Assembly (NCBI GenBank): GCA_910585485.1
Contig: CAJUEZ010000043.1
Location: forward strand, 1 to 16,019
Source of the DNA: an uncultured Clostridia bacterium
GTDB taxonomy: Bacteria > Bacillota > Clostridia > UBA1381
Length of the DNA: 16,019 nucleotides
Direction: 5' to 3'
Shown here piece by piece: positions 1 through 7,176 of this stretch (positions are counted from its first letter, which is position 1; the number at the start of each line of letters is the position of its first letter). The notes beneath the pieces are model-generated. The model was not told where the DNA came from. It saw nothing but the letters and a program-made list of their open reading frames with translations, and made no database searches. The translations under genes and the position numbers were made by a program.

Positions 1-1
1 A

Positions 2-550
2 TTGATATGGTGTGACAGGAAAGCTTTTCCGTATGAGGAAATAAAGCGGCAGGCTGAGTGTTCTTTGTGGCAAGAGTATTACGATAGAAATTGGATTGCT
101 GTAAGGTATCCGTTTGCGTTAGGAAAAGATGATTATACAAAAAGAATGTTGTTTTATGTTGAACATACCATGAAATATATTCCGATGAACATAGATAATT
201 TAGCTTATCAGATGGGATATATTCGTTCTGATGAAGCCGGACAGTTTATGGCTTTTTTAGTAGATAAAGATGTCAGAGGAGCGATTAACGGAAGCGCTGA
301 AGGAACTATTTCCATAAAAGAAATAATTGAGTATGTTGAAAAGAAAACAGGAACAAAGGCAATTATTGATAAAGCAGGAGAAAATGCTCCATATAATGGA
401 GAACCGGAATATAGTATAAATACTGAAAAGGCGAAAGCGTTAGGATTTAGGTTTTCGGTACTTCAAGATTGGATATATGAACTTTTAGATTATTATATTC
501 AATCGGTTAACTTATTGATATTTTTGTTTTGTATGATAACGATGTTTTAA
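2..550 (+). CDS. NAD-dependent epimerase/dehydratase (extended SDR), C-terminal part, left-truncated by window
   Basis: The reading frame is open from the left edge, so the N-terminal Rossmann NAD-binding half lies outside the window and the TTG at base 2 is not a real start. The catalytic SDR motif YxxxK is visible as YEEIK at residues 11-15 of the visible part. It is followed by an RYPFALG stretch and a substrate-domain tail ending in LQDWIYELLDYYIQSV, a typical C-terminus of Clostridial epimerase/dehydratase proteins. These enzymes modify nucleotide sugars or related substrates in the cytosol; the substrate cannot be told from this fragment. The last 13 or so residues (NLLIFLFCMITMF) look unlike the family. 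They are the out-of-frame reading of the neighbouring acetyltransferase remnant, so the original stop codon seems to have been lost in a fusion or deletion near 500-520. Leucine codons are mainly TTA/TTG, unlike tig. Family assignment is good; function is uncertain. Confidence 0.75.
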   Translation: MIWCDRKAFPYEEIKRQAECSLWQEYYDRNWIAVRYPFALGKDDYTKRMLFYVEHTMKYIPMNIDNLAYQMGYIRSDEAGQFMAFLVDKDVRGAINGSAEGTISIKEIIEYVEKKTGTKAIIDKAGENAPYNGEPEYSINTEKAKALGFRFSVLQDWIYELLDYYIQSVNLLIFLFCMITMF

Positions 551-858
551 TAGGTGAACTTCGCGTGATGTATGAAAGTGACGATGAAAATTATGCTATA
601 CGAGGCAGACGAGCGTATATGTTTGCATTTAGAGTTCGTGAAGATTTTCAGAATAAAGGATGCGGAACCTATTTCTTAAAAACAGTTCTATCGGTATTAA
701 AAGAAAATGGATATTATGAATTTACTGTTGGAGCAGAAGATGATAATGTTAGAGCCATTCATATGTATCAATCTTTGGGATTTAATGAATTTATGCTTAG
801 AAAGCAAGAAGAGTATCAGGGCGATGTGTATGAATACAATTTATACTTGAAGAGATAA
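529..858 (+). pseudogene. GNAT-family N-acetyltransferase, N-terminally truncated remnant
   Basis: The frame encodes the C-terminal two thirds of a GNAT acetyltransferase, an enzyme family that moves an acetyl group from acetyl-CoA to an amine. Visible parts are strand beta3 (VLIGELRV), strand beta4 leading into the acetyl-CoA pyrophosphate loop QNKGCG (motif A, Q/RxxGxG type), and the motif B segment VRAIHMYQSLGF. The frame opens right after a stop at 508-510, and the homologous sequence begins abruptly (LIDIFVLYDNDVLIG). The usual beta1-alpha1-alpha2 region of about 45 residues is therefore missing: 109 residues against roughly 150 expected. The only start available is a TTG at 529 with no ribosome site in front, and it overlaps the 3' end of the epimerase frame. 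It is most likely a non-functional leftover of a deletion that joined it to the epimerase gene. A short translated protein cannot be excluded. Confidence 0.65.
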
Positions 859-887
859 ACAGAGTCAAGTTTAAGGAGAAATAAAAA

Positions 888-1259
888 ATGATAATCAAGA
901 ATAAATATCCTGTTTGCGAGTATGACACAAGCAGAAATTCCATTATAAATGCCGCTGATTTTTTGAGCAAAACACTTCCCGAAAAATGTGTTATTACATT
1001 AGTAGGAGAAATTATAGTTCCTGTTGTGGCTGTAAGAGATGAAGGTACATCGTACCACTATTTAGAACCATCACGTGAAGTGGAATGTCATAAAGAAACA
1101 GTTGAGACTGTTGTTTCGTGTTTAAAACAAATGGGTATTCCATTTACAGCAGGAAAAACATGGACATCATACGCTATTTACAGAGAAACACCTGATATGG
1201 TCGAGTTGAGAAGAAATGAAGGCTGCATAACGGTTGAAATGGAAGCGGCAGCGAGATGA
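888..1259 (+). pseudogene. Nucleoside phosphorylase (PNP/UDP family), internally deleted and C-terminally truncated
   Basis: The start is well supported: AAGGAG at 873-878, 9 bases before the ATG. The first 43 residues look like the N-terminus of a Firmicute nucleoside phosphorylase (YPVCEYD, then a helix and EKCVITLVGEII). From about residue 44 the protein jumps to the family's later segment VRDEGTSYHYLEPSREV, then GKTWTSYAIYRETPDMVELR and the substrate-binding motif EGCITVEMEAAA. It stops three bases later. From memory of the family, members run to about 245-250 residues. This one has 123, so a middle block of about 60-70 residues carrying the glycine-rich phosphate-binding region, and the entire C-terminal helix region, are absent. 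The family cleaves nucleosides with phosphate to a free base and a ribose 1-phosphate. Without those parts the protein should be inactive. The join is in frame, which suggests a deletion rather than a sequencing slip. Confidence 0.65.
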
Positions 1260-1306
1260 CGCTTCCAATGCGTTGTTTAACAGATTATCAAAAATACTGT
1301 CGTTTA

Positions 1307-3655
1307 TTAAATTTGTAAGCTGCATTCATCAAGCGGTTTCATATTATTAAGATTATCCCATAAAAATAGCTTGATTTTTACGCAATCATCAATTTTATAC
1401 TGCTTTGTATAAACTGTATTTCCAGGCGCTATTTCAAAGGACGACACCTTTTGGAGAACATCGTTTCCGTCATATTCTCCTATTATAAGCACAGCGTCAT
1501 CATTACACCCGTCATTGGATATTTGGATATTCAGCTTGCCGTTATCCGCATTAATATTGCCGAAACTGTACCCGTGCGGTTTTACAGAATAGCTTTTATG
1601 ACTTCCGTTTAAGTCGGGATTTATAATCTCTTTCCCGTTATGTACGGTATACATTTCCGAATATGGAATATCGGTTGTTTCAGCGCCGAGATAATAGCTT
1701 ACATTTGCAGGCTGATTATAATGATTATTCTGCATTGCAATCGACGCGCGGTATGCGTTGTCGTGCATTAAGGTCTGTATTTTATAGTCCGTTGGAAAGT
1801 CGGTTGAATAAATACGGATTGATTTTTCATCGGCTGTTTTCCATATGACCTCCTCGCGCCAATCGCCGAAAATATCAGCGCAAAGGCAGGGAACAGCTTT
1901 TGTTCCGCTGTTTGATGAACATTCGTCCGCTTGCATAATTATGTCAAGCTTTTTATTGTTGTAGTCCCATTTTGAAATAACGGTGTCGTCCAGCAATTCG
2001 CTCAATAAATCGCCGTCCCAATACAGCTTGAAATTCATGGGAAGAGCGCCTGCGCCGCCGTCCGTTCCGTCAGGCAGTTTTACGGGGATTTTGTTATACG
2101 TATCTGTAATTTGTTCTCCCGATATATTCATGGGAATTGTGGCGGTTGAGCCCCAAACCTCAAAACCTCTGTAATTAGGGTCAATATCTGCCGCGCGGCT
2201 TCGTCCCGTGTCTTTTGATTTTGTATATCCCCACAAAACCTGACCCGTTCTTCCGTCATGCAGACCGATATTCACGGGAAGGTTTTTTGTTTCCTGACAT
2301 GCCCACGATAAATATCCGTTATAGTCGGGACTCATTTTAGCCATATCAAAAGCGTCACCGTGACCAAGCTTTACCCAATTACCGTCCGCGTCCCGCGCCT
2401 TCGTAGCATACATTGCCGTGCCGTCGTTATCAATAGCCATCGGTCCTGAAAAGACTTCGTCCTTACCGTCAAAATCAATGTCCGCAACGCCTATGTTATG
2501 ATTGCAAGTGCCCCATATACTGTTTAAATCTTCTTTGTTTGGAGTATTCAGCACCCAATCCTTCACAAACTGATTGTCCTCTATGTGCCAAGCCGCCGCA
2601 CGTACATTATCCCACGCACCCCGTACGTTTACAACGCTCGGATTTACGCCGTCCAAATATGCAAGACCCCACAAATAGTGACTTGCCCTTTTGGTAAGCC
2701 GTCCTGTATCGCGGAAGCTGTATGACCACTCCGACAACGGTTCTTTTGAGGGCAAAAGTTCCGTTCTTGCTATTTCTGCTCCGTTTTGACCGCTGTACAT
2801 TGACATAAATTCAGGAGTGGAAACGATATACTGTCTGTCCGTAAAAATAGCCAGATTATTGCTGTCAAGCGAATAATCAGTAATGCCGTCGTTATTGGTA
2901 TCACCGATTGTATTTCCCATACCGTCAGTTGTCCCCTCAAAAGAGCGCAGAATAATTTCTGCCTTTCCGTCACCGTTCATATCGTACACGAGCATATTTA
3001 TATCAATAGAGTTTATCTCGTTCGGACCTATATTGATTGTCCACATATACTCACCGTCACTGTCATATGCTTCAATCAGCGGGTATACGGTTCTTGTCGG
3101 AACATCCATATTGTTTGGGATTCTTTTAAACAGATATTCATATTCTCCGTCACCGTCAAGGTCGCCTATAGAAGCGTCGTCGATATTATAATCACTTCCG
3201 TAATCACGAAGGTCAAACGATATGTAATTTTTATCCCAAGCTATTGTTTCTGTTTCAGTTCCGTTCTCGATTCCCTGAGACACTTCTTTAAGTGTATATT
3301 TGCTGCCTGCTGTGCCGTTTTTATCAAAAAAATTTGTAAGATTTACAGGAGCATTATTTATTTTTTCGCCGTCACGATAGAGATTATATTTTAGTTTATC
3401 CGAATCCGTGCCGAGAAAACGCCAGCTTACAAGAACACCGCTGTCCGACGGCACAGCCGTCAGTCCGCGTCCGAGATATTCCATACGGCGCGGACTGTAC
3501 GGACGGCTTTTATAAAGCCGTTCTGCTTTGTCATGCGCTTCTATATTCTCGTCCTCCTGATAATCCGCTGTATTTACTGCAAAAACGTCTGCGGCTGACA
3601 GCAAAATACTTAGCGATATTAACAGCGCAAGATTCCTTAAAATTTTTATATTCAC
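1307..3655 (-). CDS. Secreted rhamnogalacturonan lyase, polysaccharide lyase family 11
   Basis: This enzyme cleaves the rhamnose-galacturonic acid backbone of pectin (rhamnogalacturonan I) by beta-elimination outside the cell. I place the start at the GTG at 3655 (782 residues), because GGAGGAG lies six bases before it; upstream ATGs lack a ribosome site. Residues 1-26 form a signal peptide (NIK start, hydrophobic core, cleavage after VFA). An RG-lyase beta-sandwich beginning MEYLGRGLTAV follows at about 57-140. Then comes a large beta-propeller (about 150-675) with calcium-binding aspartate-rich loops: DLDGDG at 165-170, DMNGDG at 225-230, DTNNDG at 252-257 and DIDFDG at 392-397, plus HGDAFD near 432. 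This matches the YesW/YesX fold. The last 90 or so residues form an accessory domain ending in KLFLWDNLNNMKPL, a pattern seen in other Clostridial secreted carbohydrate enzymes. The gene stands alone, divergent from tig and convergent with the eroded genes at its 3' side. The frame is intact. Confidence 0.9.
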   Translation of the reverse strand: MNIKILRNLALLISLSILLSAADVFAVNTADYQEDENIEAHDKAERLYKSRPYSPRRMEYLGRGLTAVPSDSGVLVSWRFLGTDSDKLKYNLYRDGEKINNAPVNLTNFFDKNGTAGSKYTLKEVSQGIENGTETETIAWDKNYISFDLRDYGSDYNIDDASIGDLDGDGEYEYLFKRIPNNMDVPTRTVYPLIEAYDSDGEYMWTINIGPNEINSIDINMLVYDMNGDGKAEIILRSFEGTTDGMGNTIGDTNNDGITDYSLDSNNLAIFTDRQYIVSTPEFMSMYSGQNGAEIARTELLPSKEPLSEWSYSFRDTGRLTKRASHYLWGLAYLDGVNPSVVNVRGAWDNVRAAAWHIEDNQFVKDWVLNTPNKEDLNSIWGTCNHNIGVADIDFDGKDEVFSGPMAIDNDGTAMYATKARDADGNWVKLGHGDAFDMAKMSPDYNGYLSWACQETKNLPVNIGLHDGRTGQVLWGYTKSKDTGRSRAADIDPNYRGFEVWGSTATIPMNISGEQITDTYNKIPVKLPDGTDGGAGALPMNFKLYWDGDLLSELLDDTVISKWDYNNKKLDIIMQADECSSNSGTKAVPCLCADIFGDWREEVIWKTADEKSIRIYSTDFPTDYKIQTLMHDNAYRASIAMQNNHYNQPANVSYYLGAETTDIPYSEMYTVHNGKEIINPDLNGSHKSYSVKPHGYSFGNINADNGKLNIQISNDGCNDDAVLIIGEYDGNDVLQKVSSFEIAPGNTVYTKQYKIDDCVKIKLFLWDNLNNMKPLDECSLQI

Positions 3656-3695
3656 GATTATCTCCTCCATCATACAATCAGGGAAATGTATTTTT

Positions 3696-3724
3696 ATTAT
3701 ATCAAAATACCGTTCTTTTTTCAA
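3696..3724 (-). promoter_or_regulatory. SigA-type promoter of the PL11 lyase
   Basis: On the minus strand, TTGAAA (3719-3724) and TATAAT (3696-3701) are separated by exactly 17 bases, with TG one base before the -10 (extended -10). It sits 40 bases upstream of the GTG start of the lyase. No CcpA-like palindrome was recognised beside it, so any sugar control is not visible. Confidence 0.8.
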
Positions 3725-3852
3725 GAGGCAAACATTTAAGTCTGAGATTTGTTTTTGAGCCATATTTACAGTCAAAGCGGGTAAAAATATACGAAAAGAA
3801 GACGTAACAGGTTATTAAATATGAAAAATTTGTAAATAATTCAAAAAAAGAA

Positions 3853-3881
3853 TTGAAATATTTATAAAGTAGTGATATAAT
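3853..3881 (+). promoter_or_regulatory. SigA-type promoter of the tig-clpP-clpX-lysA unit
   Basis: TTGAAA (3853-3858) and TATAAT (3876-3881) are separated by 17 bases, with an extended -10 TG at 3873-3874. It lies about 50 bases before the tig start. No CIRCE inverted repeat was found, so stress control by HrcA is not supported. Confidence 0.85.
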
Positions 3882-3932
3882 ATACGCTATCTAAATATGT
3901 CCGAATGGACGCAGAAGGAGGATAATGTCACT

Positions 3933-5219
3933 ATGTCAGTGAAAAACGAACAAATTGAGAAAAACCTTGTAAAACTTACATTTGAGGTAAGCGCGGAGGA
4001 TTTTGACAAGGCAATCAACTTGGCGTATAAAAAGAATGCGAACAAGTTTAATATTCCGGGCTACAGAAAAGGAAAGGCTCCGAGAAAGATTGTTGAAAAA
4101 TATTATACAGAGGCTGTGTTTTATGACGAGGCTATTAACACATTGCTTCCAGACGCATATGAGTCGGCTCTTAAGGAGTCAGGCATAGAGTCTGTCGCAA
4201 GACCGGAGATAGACGTCGAGGAAATAAAATCGGGCGAACCTGTAGTATTTACAGCGCTTGTAACAACAAAACCGGAGGTTACGCTTGGAGAGTATAAAGG
4301 TATAGAAGTAGATAAGATTGATTATACTGTAACAGATGAAGACGTTCAGAAAGACATAGAAGCCGCGCAGAAGAAGAACGCAAGACTTATTACGGTTGAT
4401 GACAGAGCAATCGAGAACGGTGATATAGCTGTAATTGATTTTGAGGGTTTCTGTGACGGAGAAGCTTTTGACGGAGGAAAAGGCGAGGGATATGACCTTG
4501 AAATTGGTTCAGGCACGTTTATTCCTGGCTTTGAAGAACAGCTTGTCGGCGCGAAAACAGATGACGACGTGGAAGTAAAGGTAACATTCCCTGAGGAATA
4601 CCACGCTGAAAATCTTGCAGGTAAAGACGCGATTTTCAAGGTTAAAGTTAATGAAATAAAGAAACGTGAACTTCCTGAACTTGACGATGATTTCGCAAGT
4701 GAAGTCAGCGAATTTGACACAATGGATGAATTTAAGGCTGACGTTCGTAAAAGATTGGAAGAAGCGGCATTGAATAAGGCAAAGACTGAAACAGAAAATG
4801 CGATTATTGATAAGGTTATTGAGAATGCTTCTTTTGACATTCCGGATGCAATGCTTGAAGCGCAGATTGACAATATTGTAAGAGATTTTGCTCAGAGAAT
4901 CGCGTATCAGGGAATGAATCTTGATATGTATATGCAGTATACAGGTCAGACAATGGAAACTTTCAGAGCTCAATTTGCCGAGCAGGCAAAGAAGCAGATA
5001 AGCGGCTCTCTTGTGCTTGAAGCTGTTAAGAAGACCGAGGGCATTGAAGCGGGACCGGAGGAAGTGGAACTTCACCTCGTTGATATGTCAAAGAAGTATA
5101 ATATGGAACTTGATAAGCTGAAAGAAGCGTTGAGCGAAGTTGAAATGGAGAATATCAAGGGAGAACTTGAAATTCAGAAGACAATCGATATGATTGTAAA
5201 TAATGCGTCAGTAAAATAA
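3933..5219 (+). CDS. tig: Trigger factor (ribosome-associated chaperone and peptidyl-prolyl isomerase)
   Basis: Trigger factor binds the ribosome exit tunnel and shields and folds newly made proteins in the cytosol. The start is the ATG at 3933 (428 residues), preceded by AAGGAGG at 3915-3921. The frame can be extended 12 codons upstream, but that would put the ribosome site inside the gene. The N-terminal ribosome-docking domain (about 1-115) carries the signature GYRKGKAPR at 43-51. The FKBP-type isomerase domain spans about 160-242 (GDIAVIDFEGF, then IPGFEEQLVG). The helical chaperone arms follow, about 250-428. Length and domain order are normal for the family. It is first in an operon-like run; clpP starts 25 bases after its stop. 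Confidence 0.97.
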   Translation: MSVKNEQIEKNLVKLTFEVSAEDFDKAINLAYKKNANKFNIPGYRKGKAPRKIVEKYYTEAVFYDEAINTLLPDAYESALKESGIESVARPEIDVEEIKSGEPVVFTALVTTKPEVTLGEYKGIEVDKIDYTVTDEDVQKDIEAAQKKNARLITVDDRAIENGDIAVIDFEGFCDGEAFDGGKGEGYDLEIGSGTFIPGFEEQLVGAKTDDDVEVKVTFPEEYHAENLAGKDAIFKVKVNEIKKRELPELDDDFASEVSEFDTMDEFKADVRKRLEEAALNKAKTETENAIIDKVIENASFDIPDAMLEAQIDNIVRDFAQRIAYQGMNLDMYMQYTGQTMETFRAQFAEQAKKQISGSLVLEAVKKTEGIEAGPEEVELHLVDMSKKYNMELDKLKEALSEVEMENIKGELEIQKTIDMIVNNASVK

Positions 5220-5244
5220 TTTCATAATAAAGGGGATGAATAGT

Positions 5245-5841
5245 ATGGCATTAGTACCAATGGTCGTTGAACAGACCAACAGAGGCGAGCGTTCATACGA
5301 TATTTATTCAAGACTTTTAGAGGACAGAATCATATTTCTTGCGGATCAGGTGGATAATGCAACATCCAGTCTTGTTGTCGCGCAGATGCTGTATCTTGAA
5401 GCAAAGGATCCTGATAAGGATATTCAGTTTTATATAGACAGTCCGGGCGGTTCTATAACAGCGGGAATGGCTATATATGACACAATGCAGTATATTAAAT
5501 GTGACGTATCCACAATATGTATTGGTATGGCGGCAAGCATGGGAGCATTTTTGCTGGCAGCGGGAACAAAAGGAAAAAGATTTGCACTTCCGAACAGTGA
5601 GATTATGATTCATCAGCCGCTTATATCGGGCGGAGGACTCAGCGGTCAGACTACCGACATAAAAATATATACTGATCATCTTGTTGAGACAAAGAAAAAG
5701 ATGAATCAGATTCTTGCCGAACGCACAGGTCAGACATATGAAAAATTGTGCGAGGACACGGAGAGAGATAACTTTATGACTGCCGATGCTGCAAAGGCTT
5801 ACGGACTTATTGATGAGGTCATTGTCAAGCAGTCAAAATAA
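5245..5841 (+). CDS. clpP: ATP-dependent Clp protease proteolytic subunit
   Basis: ClpP forms the double-ring serine protease chamber that degrades proteins fed in by ClpX. The preferred start is the ATG at 5245 (198 residues, MALVPMVVEQ), which matches the usual N-terminus. An in-frame ATG at 5236 touches the ribosome site AGGGG (5231-5235) and is too close to use well. The catalytic triad is visible: Ser98 in GMAASMGAF, His123 in MIHQPL, and Asp171 in EDTERDNF. The loop SPGGSITAGMAIYD at 66-79 is the conserved substrate-binding strand. Length is normal for the family. It lies between tig and clpX with short gaps (25 bases on each side), consistent with a shared transcript from the tig promoter. 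Confidence 0.97.
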   Translation: MALVPMVVEQTNRGERSYDIYSRLLEDRIIFLADQVDNATSSLVVAQMLYLEAKDPDKDIQFYIDSPGGSITAGMAIYDTMQYIKCDVSTICIGMAASMGAFLLAAGTKGKRFALPNSEIMIHQPLISGGGLSGQTTDIKIYTDHLVETKKKMNQILAERTGQTYEKLCEDTERDNFMTADAAKAYGLIDEVIVKQSK

Positions 5842-5866
5842 CATCTTTTGGTAAAAGGAGAAAATA

Positions 5867-7144
5867 ATGGACGAGAAAAAACATTTCAGATGTTCATTCT
5901 GCGGTAAATCGGAGGATGAGGTTAATAAACTTCTTTCCGGACCAAATGTATATATCTGTGACGAATGTGTGGATATGTGCAACAGTATACTCGGCGGTGA
6001 ATATGATGATAAAAGCGGGATAGCGTCATCTGACCTGCCGAAGCCAAAAGAAATAAAAGAGTTTCTTGACGAATATGTGGTAGGTCAGGAAGAAGCAAAG
6101 AAAATTCTGTCTGTAGCAGTATACAATCATTACAAAAGAATAGAACATTCTGATATGGCAGGCGATGTTGAACTTCAAAAGAGTAATATACTGATGATTG
6201 GTCCTACAGGAAGCGGAAAGACGTTTCTTGTTCAGAATCTTGCCAAAATACTGAATGTTCCTTTTGCGATTGCGGACGCGACTTCTCTTACGGAGGCTGG
6301 ATATGTCGGCGAAGATGTTGAAAACATATTGCTGAAACTGATTCAGGCTGCCGACTATGAAATTGAAGCCGCGGAAAAAGGTATAATATATATAGATGAG
6401 ATTGATAAAATAGCGAGGAAGTCGGAAAATCCTTCAATAACACGCGATGTAAGCGGAGAAGGTGTTCAGCAGGCTCTTTTAAAAGTGCTTGAAGGAACTG
6501 TGGCTTCTGTTCCGCCTCAGGGAGGCAGAAAGCATCCTCATCAGGAATTTATTCAGATTGACACTACCAATATTCTGTTTATATGCGGAGGCGCTTTTGA
6601 CGGAATTGAAAAAATCATTAAAAGCCGTACCGGAAAACAGGGGCTTGGATTTGGCGCTGAGATTTCCAGCAAAAAAGAAATGAATACAAATGAACTTTTA
6701 AGTAAAATGATTCCTCAGGATTTGCAGAAATTCGGACTTATTCCTGAATTTATCGGAAGACTTCCGGTGTTTGCAAAGCTTGACAAGCTGGATAGAAAAA
6801 CGCTTATAACAATACTTACAGAACCTAAAAATGCTTTAATTAAGCAGTATAAGGCTCTGTTTGCATTCGACGGCATAAAGCTTGAATTTGAGGATAAGGC
6901 AATAGAAGCTATTGCTGATAAAGCTATTGAAAGAAATACCGGAGCGAGAGGACTTCGCTCTATAATTGAAGAAGCTATGGCGGATGTGATGTTTGAAACA
7001 CCATCTGACGATAGTGTAAAGACGGTTATCATAGATAAAAAATGTATAACTGAAGGCAGACAGCCTAAAATTATACGCGAAGATAATAAAATGGAGAATA
7101 TCGACCTGCTCAATAACTTGAAACCCGATGGGACTCAAGGATAA
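5867..7144 (+). CDS. clpX: ATP-dependent Clp protease ATP-binding subunit ClpX
   Basis: ClpX is the AAA+ hexamer that unfolds tagged proteins and threads them into ClpP. The start ATG follows AAAGGAG with six bases between. An N-terminal zinc-binding domain uses Cys9, Cys12, Cys31 and Cys34. The AAA+ core has Walker A GPTGSGKT (112-119), pore loop GYVGED (145-150), Walker B IIYIDEID (173-180), arginine-finger region EFIGRLP (294-300) and sensor-2 GARGLR (359-364). The ClpP-docking loop is TGKQGLGFGAE, giving LGF at 260-262 where many homologues have IGF. The 425-residue length is normal. lysA starts 32 bases downstream, with no visible promoter or terminator between. Confidence 0.97.
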   Translation: MDEKKHFRCSFCGKSEDEVNKLLSGPNVYICDECVDMCNSILGGEYDDKSGIASSDLPKPKEIKEFLDEYVVGQEEAKKILSVAVYNHYKRIEHSDMAGDVELQKSNILMIGPTGSGKTFLVQNLAKILNVPFAIADATSLTEAGYVGEDVENILLKLIQAADYEIEAAEKGIIYIDEIDKIARKSENPSITRDVSGEGVQQALLKVLEGTVASVPPQGGRKHPHQEFIQIDTTNILFICGGAFDGIEKIIKSRTGKQGLGFGAEISSKKEMNTNELLSKMIPQDLQKFGLIPEFIGRLPVFAKLDKLDRKTLITILTEPKNALIKQYKALFAFDGIKLEFEDKAIEAIADKAIERNTGARGLRSIIEEAMADVMFETPSDDSVKTVIIDKKCITEGRQPKIIREDNKMENIDLLNNLKPDGTQG

Positions 7145-7176
7145 CACAGGAAGAAAACAGAGGAAGGTGTGAAGGA

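Noticed and set aside
1260..1330. Possible continuation of the phosphorylase in another frame
   Set aside because: The two other frames give RDDASNALFNRLSKILSFI and MTLPMRCLTDYQKYC, neither like the phosphorylase C-terminus, so a simple frameshift does not explain the end.
2883..3191. 102-codon plus-strand frame inside the PL11 gene
   Set aside because: Its sequence is the antisense of the aspartate-rich calcium loops, which yields serine/proline/isoleucine runs; it is not an independent gene.
3770..3786. CtsR-like heptads AGTCAAA and GGTAAAA three bases apart upstream of tig
   Set aside because: The second heptad and the central spacer base do not match the consensus, and the site lies about 67 bases upstream of the -35, too far for normal CtsR repression. 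It is likely chance.
4346..5075. Long minus-strand open frames inside tig
   Set aside because: They are shadows of a well-supported coding frame: composition is serine/phenylalanine rich, there is no ribosome site and no recognisable domain.
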